Of a DNA stretch of 15,898 nt, positions 1 through 5,918 are shown piece after piece (position 1 is the first letter of the stretch; every line of letters starts with the position of its first letter). Position numbers and translations under genes: made by a program. The notes beneath the pieces are model-generated. The model saw nothing but the letters and a program-made list of their open reading frames with translations. It did not search any database and was not told where the DNA came from. Source of the stretch: Roseovarius sp. UBA3070 (lineage in GTDB: Bacteria > Pseudomonadota > Alphaproteobacteria > Rhodobacterales > Rhodobacteraceae); assembly GCA_002366775.1 (NCBI GenBank), contig DFBW01000123.1:1-15898 (forward strand), written 5' to 3'.

Positions 1-135
1 GATGTGCCCGATTACATCGAAGCGGATCATTCCAAGATGACTGCAAAATTCGTCCGCACACCGGGCCTTGGCGATGTGCCTTATCCGGTGATGATGGAAC
101 CGAACCTCGTCATCGAATTCTACGCGCAGAATTAA
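1..135 (+). CDS. rpsD: 30S ribosomal protein S4, C-terminal fragment
   Basis: This is the last 44 codons plus TAA of a gene that starts before the window. S4 is a primary 16S rRNA-binding protein of the small subunit, nucleates 30S assembly, and in many bacteria is a translational autoregulator. The visible peptide begins DVPDYIEAD, continues with HSKMTAKF and ends [12 protein letters not shown]. This matches the S4 C-terminus, where a D/H-x-K-[ML]-T block precedes a [NH]-L-[IV]-[IV]-E-[FY]-Y ending. The call rests on recognising that short tail, since the S4 RNA-binding domain is outside the window. A perfect inverted repeat starts 5 nt after the stop, and a strong terminator lies 134 nt after it, so the transcript probably ends before hisC. 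Confidence 0.88.
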   Translation, partial: DVPDYIEADHSKMTAKFVRTPGLGDVPYPVMMEPNLVIEFYAQN

Positions 136-140
136 CAAAA

Positions 141-182
141 GCGTTTCTCAAATCGCCTGCTGAATGCGTATTTGAGAAACGC
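141..182. repeat. Perfect 13-bp inverted repeat after rpsD
   Basis: GCGTTTCTCAAAT (141-153) and ATTTGAGAAACGC (170-182) are exact reverse complements around a 16-nt loop. The repeat starts 5 nt after the rpsD stop codon. No T-run follows directly, so it is not a textbook Rho-independent terminator. It could stabilise the 3' end of the rpsD mRNA, be a processing site, or be a protein-binding dyad. A smaller pair, CACCAT (185-190) and ATGGTG (198-203), follows at once, with a short T-run (209-213) a few bases later. Confidence 0.6.
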
Positions 183-269
183 AGCACCATCGGTGCTATG
201 GTGGGACGTTTTTCTTTCAATCTGTTCAGATCGAACGAAAACTGCTCTTGCTGTTACATTTCTGCCAAG

Positions 270-306
270 GGCCGCGACGGGAAACCGCCGCGGCCTTTTG
301 TTTTAT
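270..306 (+). terminator. Rho-independent terminator with GAAA tetraloop
   Basis: GGCCGCG (270-276) pairs with CGCGGCC (289-295). The stem continues, past one A-C mismatch, as CGG (278-280) and CCG (285-287), capped by GAAA (281-284), a stable GNRA loop. It is followed by TTTTGTTTTATT. This is a classic intrinsic terminator on the + strand. It would end transcripts coming from rpsD, or a short RNA made within the spacer, and it separates that unit from hisC, which starts 54 nt downstream. Confidence 0.85.
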
Positions 307-360
307 TGCCGATCATGCGCATATGCCACTGCTACACGGCCGCCTGGGAAGGATTGGGTT

Positions 361-1446
361 ATGACAAAGATTACACCACAGCCCGGAATTATGGATATTC
401 GGCCCTATGAAGGTGGGGCGGCCCATGTGGCGGGTGTGGCCAATGTGACCAAGCTCAGCTCAAACGAGAACCCGTTTGGCCCCAGTGACACCGCCAAAGA
501 TGCGTATCGCAAGCTGGCGTTCGAGCTGCACCGCTACCCTTCAGCGGATCATGCCTCGCTGCGCCTGGCCATCGGGGACATCCACGGCGTGGACCCGGAG
601 CGTGTGATCTGCGGTGCGGGCAGCGACGAGATTATCGCCTTTTTGTGCCAGGCCTATGCCGGCCCTGGCAATGAGGTGGTCTTTACTGAACACGGCTTTG
701 CCATGTACCGCATTTCTGCTCTGGCGGCAGGTGCCACACCTGTTGAAGTACCCGAGCGCGAGCGTGTGACAGATGTGGATGCCATTCTGGCTGCGTGCAA
801 TGAGCGCACAAAACTGGTGTTTGTCGCCAATCCCAACAACCCCACCGGCACGATGGTTGGCGAAAGCGAACTGGCCCGTCTGGCGCGCGGCTTGCCGGAG
901 CAGGCGCTCTTGGTGATTGACGGGGCCTATGCCGAATACGTTGAGGGCTATGACGGCGGCGCTGCTCTGGTCGAGTCGCGTGACAACGTGGTGATGACCC
1001 GCACGTTTTCAAAGATCTACGGATTGGGTGCGCTGCGTATCGGCTGGGGCTATGGCCCTGCGCATGTGATTGACGTGCTGAACCGTATTCGCGGGCCATT
1101 CAACGTGAGCCAATCCGCATTGGCCGCAGCCGAGGCGGCTGTGCGCGATGTGAACTGGACCAACAAATGCCGCGATGACAACACCCGTCTACGCGCCTGG
1201 CTGGCCGAGGCATTGGCCGAACATGGTGTGCCCTCTGACACTTCGACGGCTAATTTCATTCTGGCCCGGTTCGCCAGTCAGGATGAGGCCGAAGCCTGTG
1301 ATGAATTCCTGAAGGAACAAGGCCTTATTGTACGCCGTGTGGCCGGGTACAAACTGCCGCATTGTTTGCGCATCACTGTCGGCGATGAGGCCAGCTGCCG
1401 TCAGGTGGCCCATGCGGTTGGCAAGTTTATGGAGCAAGCCAGATGA
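361..1446 (+). CDS. hisC: Histidinol-phosphate aminotransferase
   Basis: HisC is a class I/II PLP-dependent aminotransferase that converts imidazole-acetol phosphate and glutamate to histidinol phosphate, late in histidine synthesis. The product is 361 residues, normal for the family. Visible motifs are [12 protein letters not shown] near residues 31-42 (substrate-binding N-terminus), NPNNPTGT at 157-164, IDGAY with Asp187 and Tyr190 (PLP contacts), and TRTFSK at 213-218 with Lys218 as the expected PLP lysine, followed by the conserved RIGWG (Arg226). The ATG at 361 is chosen because [13 protein letters not shown] is a typical HisC start and GGAAGGA lies just upstream. The frame stays open further upstream, but that part has no HisC-like sequence. 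It overlaps the next gene by ATGA, so the two are translationally coupled. Some HisC enzymes also act on aromatic keto acids, which would suit the tyrA neighbour; that is inference here. Confidence 0.95.
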   Translation: MTKITPQPGIMDIRPYEGGAAHVAGVANVTKLSSNENPFGPSDTAKDAYRKLAFELHRYPSADHASLRLAIGDIHGVDPERVICGAGSDEIIAFLCQAYAGPGNEVVFTEHGFAMYRISALAAGATPVEVPERERVTDVDAILAACNERTKLVFVANPNNPTGTMVGESELARLARGLPEQALLVIDGAYAEYVEGYDGGAALVESRDNVVMTRTFSKIYGLGALRIGWGYGPAHVIDVLNRIRGPFNVSQSALAAAEAAVRDVNWTNKCRDDNTRLRAWLAEALAEHGVPSDTSTANFILARFASQDEAEACDEFLKEQGLIVRRVAGYKLPHCLRITVGDEASCRQVAHAVGKFMEQAR

Positions 1447-2360
1447 GCCAGATTTACAACCGCGTTGCGTTGATCGGGCTTGGCCTGATCGCGTCGTCGA
1501 TGTTTCACGCAATCAAACGCGCCGGGCTGGCGGGCGAGGTCACCGGCTATGCGCGGTCGGCGCAAACCCGTGATACCGCCCGTGAAATCGGCCTGTGCGA
1601 TCGTGTTTGTGACAGCGCTGTCGAGGCCGTAGAAGGTGCTGATCTGGTGGTGCTGTGTGTCCCTGTCGGGGTTATGGGCGCGGTTGCCGCTGAGATTGCA
1701 CCGGCATTGAAACCGGGGGCGACGGTTTCGGATGTCGGCTCGGTGAAAGCGCAGGTGATTGCGGCTGTTGCTCCGCATTTGCCAGACGGCGTGCATTTTG
1801 TGCCCGCCCATCCGTTGGCTGGCACCGAGCATTCCGGGCCACGCTCGGGCTTTGCTGAGTTGTTTGACAATCGCTGGTGTCTGATCGTTCCGCCACCTGG
1901 CAGTGATCGTTCAGCTGTGGATCGGGTCGAAGCGCTTTGGCAAGGCATGGGAGCGCTTACTGAAGAAATGGATGCGGAACATCATGATCTGGTGCTGGCC
2001 GTCACCTCACATGCGCCGCATCTGATCGCTTATACGATGGTTGGTGTCGCCGATGATCTGCGCCGCGTGACGGATACTGAGGTGATCAAATACTCCGCTG
2101 CCGGCTTTCGTGATTTCACCCGGATTGCGGCCAGTGATCCCACCATGTGGCGCGATGTGTTTTTGAACAACAAAGAAGCAACGCTGGAAATTCTTGGCCG
2201 ATTCACCGAAGAACTGTTCGCGCTGCAACGCGCCATTCGCACGGGCGACGGTGATCATCTGCATGCGTATTTCACCCGGACACGCGCCATTCGCCGTGGT
2301 ATCATTGAGGCCGGGCAAGACACTGATGCGCCTAATTTCGGGCGCTCGAACAGGGGCTGA
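1443..2360 (+). CDS. tyrA: Prephenate/arogenate dehydrogenase (TyrA family)
   Basis: This NAD(P)-dependent dehydrogenase makes 4-hydroxyphenylpyruvate from prephenate and/or tyrosine from arogenate, in the tyrosine branch of aromatic amino-acid synthesis. The product is 305 residues. The N-terminal Rossmann fold shows [13 protein letters not shown], with GLGLIA at 12-17, where the third glycine of GxGxxG is alanine, as is common in this subfamily. DVGSVK (97-102) and [10 protein letters not shown] (123-132) are TyrA signatures, the latter in the region of the active-site histidine. The helical C-terminal domain follows. No chorismate mutase or ACT domain is present, so it is a stand-alone enzyme with no obvious built-in feedback domain. 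The start ATG overlaps the hisC stop by 4 nt (ATGA). Substrate preference cannot be read from the sequence; tyrC is the alternative name for arogenate-active members. Confidence 0.92.
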   Translation: MSQIYNRVALIGLGLIASSMFHAIKRAGLAGEVTGYARSAQTRDTAREIGLCDRVCDSAVEAVEGADLVVLCVPVGVMGAVAAEIAPALKPGATVSDVGSVKAQVIAAVAPHLPDGVHFVPAHPLAGTEHSGPRSGFAELFDNRWCLIVPPPGSDRSAVDRVEALWQGMGALTEEMDAEHHDLVLAVTSHAPHLIAYTMVGVADDLRRVTDTEVIKYSAAGFRDFTRIAASDPTMWRDVFLNNKEATLEILGRFTEELFALQRAIRTGDGDHLHAYFTRTRAIRRGIIEAGQDTDAPNFGRSNRG

Positions 2361-2365
2361 TATAT

Positions 2366-2971
2366 ATGCGGTGGTTACTGGTTATCCCATTGATTGTTAT
2401 GGGGTGTTCGATGGTTGGCGGAGGTAGGGACACGCCTCATGTTTCCTCCAAAGGGTCGGTGTGTGGTGATCCGCAAATTCAGGGCGAGCCGGTGGGCGAT
2501 GTCCCCGGAAATGGGGCTTGCGGGTTTTCAAATGCTGTGCGGGTGCGCTCTGTCGGCGGCATCACGCTCAGTCAGCAATCCTTGATGAATTGCACCACTG
2601 CACAAACACTAAATAGCTGGGTCAGCAATGAGGCAGTGCCGACCGTGGGCAAACGTGGTGGCGGGCTGACCTCGTTACACGTCGTGGCGCATTATGCGTG
2701 TCGGACGCGCAATTCCAAACGCGGGGCACGCCTGTCGGAACACGCCAAGGGCAATGCGATTGATATTGCCGGGTTTGGGCTGGCCAATGGCAAGGAAATC
2801 ACCGTGCTAGGCGATTGGGGCGGTGGCAAGGACGGCAGAATCCTGCGCGAATTGCACAGCTCGGCTTGTGGGCCGTTTGGCACCGTTCTGGGGCCGAAAT
2901 CAGATCGGCATCACCGTGATCATTTCCATTTTGACACAGCCAGCTATCGCAGCGGATCGTATTGTAAGTAG
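2366..2971 (+). CDS. Extensin-like C-terminal domain lipoprotein, probable envelope metallopeptidase
   Basis: This 201-residue protein begins with a short hydrophobic signal and a lipobox-like VMGC (Cys14), so it is probably a lipoprotein facing the periplasm. The rest matches the bacterial extensin-like C-terminal family (Pfam Extensin-like_C). The name is historical. The residue pattern resembles LAS/M15 zinc peptidases that cut peptidoglycan: SEHAKGNAID at 124-133 supplies His126 and Asp133, and DHFHFD at 185-190 supplies His186 and His188. Cysteines at 33, 52, 76, 112, 168 and 200 could form disulfides. The ATG is 5 nt after the tyrA stop with AGGGG 9 nt upstream, so it is probably co-transcribed with hisC-tyrA. 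Family membership is clear; the peptidase role and substrate are inferred from metal-ligand-like motifs. Confidence 0.85.
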   Translation: MRWLLVIPLIVMGCSMVGGGRDTPHVSSKGSVCGDPQIQGEPVGDVPGNGACGFSNAVRVRSVGGITLSQQSLMNCTTAQTLNSWVSNEAVPTVGKRGGGLTSLHVVAHYACRTRNSKRGARLSEHAKGNAIDIAGFGLANGKEITVLGDWGGGKDGRILRELHSSACGPFGTVLGPKSDRHHRDHFHFDTASYRSGSYCK

Positions 2972-2983
2972 TCGCTGTTTTTT
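2950..2983 (+). terminator. Possible terminator straddling the extensin-like gene stop
   Basis: CAGCG (2950-2954) can pair with CGCTG (2973-2977), directly followed by TTTTTT (2978-2983). The stop codon TAG (2969-2971) lies in the loop. The stem is only 5 bp plus one possible G-U pair, with an 18-nt loop, so it is weak. Its position at the end of the forward operon and before a convergent gene is right for a terminator. Confidence 0.4.
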
Positions 2984-3008
2984 CGGGTTAAACCGCCCGA
3001 CATGCAGG

Positions 3009-4031
3009 TTAGCGGATGCGCAGCACAGGGGCAGGGCCAATTGGGATCGGCCCCAAAAATACCCGGCCATTTGAAAACTCCAGCGCTACATCCAGCGTTG
3101 AGGGTTTGCCGGCCATGAATGCCAGCATGCTCAAACCTTCTTCCAGTGATCCGGCCAAAACTTCGGGGATCGCGCCGGATTTAACGCCAAGCTCTAAAAT
3201 CTCACGCCAGTTGCGCGCTTTGATCGCCAATGTTCCGCTGGGTAGCCCTGCCTCGTCCACAATCAGATCACCGGCCAGCTGAAGCTCCAGCTGGCCCCAT
3301 TTTGCCTCGGCGAGGCGCAGTTTGATCACGCGCGGTTGCGGGCGCGCGGTTTCAATGGCGAAGCGATCCCACGGCGCGTCAAACGTCACCATGATATCGG
3401 CGTTCAACGCTCTGAGCCGGTCAGGCAGCACCCTCATTGGATCAAGTTGCACCTTCCAGGGAACAGACGGCGCAAACCCATCGGCCAAAAAGCCGAAGCG
3501 GTACGCGGGGGCCGGGTCGTCCTCAACCCGCTCTGCGGCGAGGGTCAGCGCGGTGAGGCTGGTGCGATCAACCGCACTGTTCAGCACGATGGTCTGGTTT
3601 TCAACTTCCAGGTTTTCAGCTGTCAGGGTCAGGCGTTTCAAAGCCAGATCAGTTGCCGCCTCTACAATCAGGCTGGCGCGCATGTCTGTGCTGATCACAT
3701 CGTATTTATCGTAAGGTGTGGCAATGCGCTGTTCATGCGGCCAAACGGCAATCAGGTGATTGGGCTTATAGCTGAGCGCCAGAATTTGAAACAACGGCGC
3801 TTCCCATGCCAACCCCGTGCCCGGATCAGCAAGCGCCAGATCGCTAAACGTGGTGTCGATCCGGTTTGGGAAACCAGCAACAGACAGATCTGAGGTTTCT
3901 GCCACCCAACCCTCTGCCCGCCGATCAGCAAGCCAAGCTGACAGGCCCTCTTCCATGGCAGTGGAGGTGACATACCAATAGCCCGACCACAATGCCGCAC
4001 AAAGTATGACCAGAGTAAGTAGCAGCCGCAT
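3009..4031 (-). CDS. DUF2125 domain-containing protein
   Basis: This 340-residue protein has an N-terminal hydrophobic segment (about residues 1-22, MRLLLTLVILCAALWSGYW), best read as a signal anchor or uncleaved signal peptide, with the rest outside the cytoplasm. The body matches the DUF2125 family of alphaproteobacteria in its N-terminal layout, for example the VAGFPNRIDTTFSDL block near residues 52-66. It also shows alternating hydrophobic beta-strand-like stretches typical of envelope proteins. Function is unknown. The ATG at 4031 is preferred because it places the hydrophobic segment first and has AGAGG about 11 nt upstream. An in-frame GTG at 4052 would add 7 residues but lacks a clear ribosome-binding site. 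It is divergent from the gamma-glutamylcyclotransferase gene across a 70-nt spacer, and convergent with the extensin-like gene 37 nt away. Confidence 0.8.
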   Translation of the reverse strand: MRLLLTLVILCAALWSGYWYVTSTAMEEGLSAWLADRRAEGWVAETSDLSVAGFPNRIDTTFSDLALADPGTGLAWEAPLFQILALSYKPNHLIAVWPHEQRIATPYDKYDVISTDMRASLIVEAATDLALKRLTLTAENLEVENQTIVLNSAVDRTSLTALTLAAERVEDDPAPAYRFGFLADGFAPSVPWKVQLDPMRVLPDRLRALNADIMVTFDAPWDRFAIETARPQPRVIKLRLAEAKWGQLELQLAGDLIVDEAGLPSGTLAIKARNWREILELGVKSGAIPEVLAGSLEEGLSMLAFMAGKPSTLDVALEFSNGRVFLGPIPIGPAPVLRIR

Positions 4032-4047
4032 GATGATGATCGCCTCT

Positions 4048-4077
4048 TTCACGCTCTAACCACATGGTGTTTATAGA
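4048..4077 (+). promoter_or_regulatory. Candidate divergent promoter region for chaC-like and DUF2125 genes
   Basis: On the + strand TTCACG (4048-4053) and TATAGA (4072-4077) are separated by 18 nt and lie about 25 nt before the 4102 start, a plausible sigma-70-type promoter. On the reverse strand TATAAA (plus positions 4070-4075) is a good -10 for the DUF2125 gene, though its -35 is poor. The two -10 elements overlap, so RNA polymerase could bind in only one direction at a time. This is by-eye matching only. Confidence 0.35.
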
Positions 4078-4101
4078 TGGGGCAGGACAAGGAACAGTAA
4101 A

Positions 4102-4632
4102 ATGACAATGTGGGTGTTTGGCTATGGCTCTTTGGTGTGGAACCCCGGTTTTGATGTGTCCGAACGGGTGCTTGGCACGCTAACGGGCTATGCGCGCAGC
4201 TTTTGTATGCGCTCCATTCATCACCGTGGCACCGATGAAAGCCCCGGATTGGTGCTGGCGCTGGATGAATGTGTGAAATCCCGCTGTGAAGGCGTGGCTT
4301 TGGCTGTGGCTGATGACATCCGCGATGATGTGCTTGAATATCTGCGCGAACGAGAGTTGATCTCTTCGGCCTATCTGGAGAAGTTTCTGACCGTTACCCT
4401 GGCAGATGGGCGACAAGTTGAGGCGGTGACCTATGTGGTTGACACTGAGCATGTGCAATATTGCGGCGGTCTGGACCTCGAAGAGCAAGCCCAGATCATT
4501 GCGCGTGCGCATGGTGGGATGGGGCCGAACACCGAATATCTGTTTAATACCTCCACACATCTGGCCGAACTGCGCATCCATGACCCCGATCTTGTGTGGC
4601 TGGCAAAACGGGTGAAATCGCTTGCTGCATAA
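4102..4632 (+). CDS. ChaC-type gamma-glutamylcyclotransferase
   Basis: This 176-residue cytoplasmic enzyme belongs to the ChaC family. Members release 5-oxoproline from gamma-glutamyl compounds, in ChaC proper from glutathione. The N-terminal WVFGYGSLVWNPGF carries the YGSL substrate-binding loop (residues 8-11). YLRERELISSAY around residues 80-91 is the family's conserved Arg/Glu motif, which should contain the catalytic glutamate (Glu83 or Glu85). Length and motif spacing are normal. The ATG at 4102 has AAGGA about 8 nt upstream; a second ATG two codons later is the alternative. It stands alone, with a candidate promoter before it and another for the next gene after it. It may act in glutathione turnover; gloB at 12 kb also uses glutathione, but the two are not linked here. 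Confidence 0.88.
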   Translation: MTMWVFGYGSLVWNPGFDVSERVLGTLTGYARSFCMRSIHHRGTDESPGLVLALDECVKSRCEGVALAVADDIRDDVLEYLRERELISSAYLEKFLTVTLADGRQVEAVTYVVDTEHVQYCGGLDLEEQAQIIARAHGGMGPNTEYLFNTSTHLAELRIHDPDLVWLAKRVKSLAA

Positions 4633-4636
4633 ATCC

Positions 4637-4665
4637 TTGGCTTGAGGAGGCAGACCGACTAGGGT
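4637..4665 (+). promoter_or_regulatory. Candidate promoter of the MotA/MotB-like operon
   Basis: TTGGCT (4637-4642) and TAGGGT (4660-4665) are 17 nt apart and end 35 nt before the ATG at 4701. The -10 lies in an octamer, CTAGGGTC, that also occurs in the gloB/methyltransferase divergent spacer (12049-12056). The 68-nt gap after the chaC-like gene and this element suggest the motor-like pair has its own promoter. Confidence 0.45.
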
Positions 4666-4700
4666 CAGCCCAACAAAAACAGTGCCGGGAGTTGTCCCAA

Positions 4701-5915
4701 ATGGACCAGCCGGACCGCGAGGTCGAGCCGCAGTTTTCCCACCCTGTCCGCCAGATCATCTTGATGTTGATGACACTGGGGCTGACGGGCGCCGGGGCCT
4801 TTTTGGCCCTGCCAAGCGTATTGCCTGTGTTCGAGGCAAACCCGTGGTTTAACGGTTTTATCATGTTTGTCTTTGTGATCGGTGTTTTGGCCTGTTTCTG
4901 GCAGGTGCTTCAGCTGTTTGCTTCGGTCAAATGGATTGAGGGCTTTGCGGCCCAAAGCCCTAGCCACGAACATATCATAGCCCCACAATTGTTGGCTCCG
5001 CTGGCCACATTGCTCAGGCAGCGTGGCAAGCGGATGCAGATCGCATCAACGTCAGCGCGGTCAATATTGGATTCCGTGGCGCAGCGGGTTGATGAGGCCC
5101 GTGAAATCACGCGGTATATTGTTAACCTGCTGATTTTTCTAGGGCTTTTGGGCACATTCTATGGGCTGGCCACAACTGTTCCTGCGGTTGTGGATACGAT
5201 CCGAAGCCTTGCCCCGCAAGACGGCGAAGGCGGTGTTGAGGTGTTCAACCGCCTGATGACCGGGCTTGAGGCGCAACTGGGCGGCATGGGCGTGGCCTTT
5301 GCCTCATCTCTTTTGGGACTTGCCGGATCACTGGTTGTGGGCCTGCTGGAGTTGTTTGCAGGTCACGGCCAAAACCGGTTCTACCGTGAGTTGGAAGAAT
5401 GGATGTCGACCATCACCCGCGTTGGGTTTTCGTCGGGCGATACCGAAGGCACCGGCGAAGGCCCTGCTGTTGTCGGCGTGCTTGATCACATGGCCGAGCA
5501 GATGGAAAGCCTGCAAATGATGCTGACCCAATCGGATGTCAGCCGCGCTATGGTGGATGAAAAGCTGGGCGTTCTGGCGGATTCGGTTGAACGGCTCACC
5601 CACCGTATGGGCGAAGCAAACCCTTTGAACGTCACTATGATGCGCGTCGCCGAGGGGCAGGAAAGGCTGCTGCATAAACTGGAACACCCCGAACCGGGTG
5701 GTGATGCGGGACTAGATGCCGAAAGCCGGATGCGGCTGCGATCAATTGATGTGCAAATGCTGCGGATACTGGAAGAAATCAGCGCCGGACGTCAGGAAAC
5801 CATGACAGAAATTCGCACCGATCTGGCCGCACTCAGCAAGATATTCAACCAGATCAGCGCTCAGCAAAAGGCACGGGTCGCACGCCGGGAAAAAAACTGG
5901 GGCGAGGGCAGCTAA
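4701..5915 (+). CDS. MotA/TolQ/ExbB-like ion-channel inner-membrane protein with cytoplasmic tail
   Basis: This 404-residue protein has four predicted membrane segments: about residues 18-40, 50-72, 139-160 and 195-219. A cytoplasmic loop of about 65 residues lies between segments 2 and 3, and a tail of about 185 residues follows segment 4. This is MotA/ZorA-like topology; ExbB and TolQ have three segments. Segment 3 carries LGLLGTFYGL (148-157) and segment 4 carries GMGVAFASSLLGLAG (195-209), matching the channel-lining helices of MotA/TolQ/ExbB, with Thr152 and Ser202/203 in pore-type positions. The tail looks helical. The ATG at 4701 is chosen for GGGAG 9 nt upstream; an in-frame GTG at 4596 inside the previous gene is less likely. 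The next gene, encoding its expected MotB-like partner, starts 3 nt after the stop. Together they should form a proton- or sodium-driven inner-membrane complex. What it drives is unknown. Confidence 0.85.
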   Translation: MDQPDREVEPQFSHPVRQIILMLMTLGLTGAGAFLALPSVLPVFEANPWFNGFIMFVFVIGVLACFWQVLQLFASVKWIEGFAAQSPSHEHIIAPQLLAPLATLLRQRGKRMQIASTSARSILDSVAQRVDEAREITRYIVNLLIFLGLLGTFYGLATTVPAVVDTIRSLAPQDGEGGVEVFNRLMTGLEAQLGGMGVAFASSLLGLAGSLVVGLLELFAGHGQNRFYRELEEWMSTITRVGFSSGDTEGTGEGPAVVGVLDHMAEQMESLQMMLTQSDVSRAMVDEKLGVLADSVERLTHRMGEANPLNVTMMRVAEGQERLLHKLEHPEPGGDAGLDAESRMRLRSIDVQMLRILEEISAGRQETMTEIRTDLAALSKIFNQISAQQKARVARREKNWGEGS

Positions 5916-5918
5916 GCC

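Noticed and set aside
172..360. N-terminal extension of HisC
   Set aside because: The frame is open but crosses the strong terminator at 270-306 and does not look like HisC. The ATG at 361 gives the standard start.
2978..3000. Bidirectional terminator using CGGG/CCCG after the T-run
   Set aside because: On the + strand the T-run precedes that stem, and on the reverse strand the stem is followed by As, so it fits neither direction.
4596..4700. Earlier GTG start for the MotA-like protein
   Set aside because: It lies inside the end of the chaC-like gene, has no good ribosome-binding site, and adds a non-membrane stretch. The ATG at 4701 has GGGAG at good spacing.
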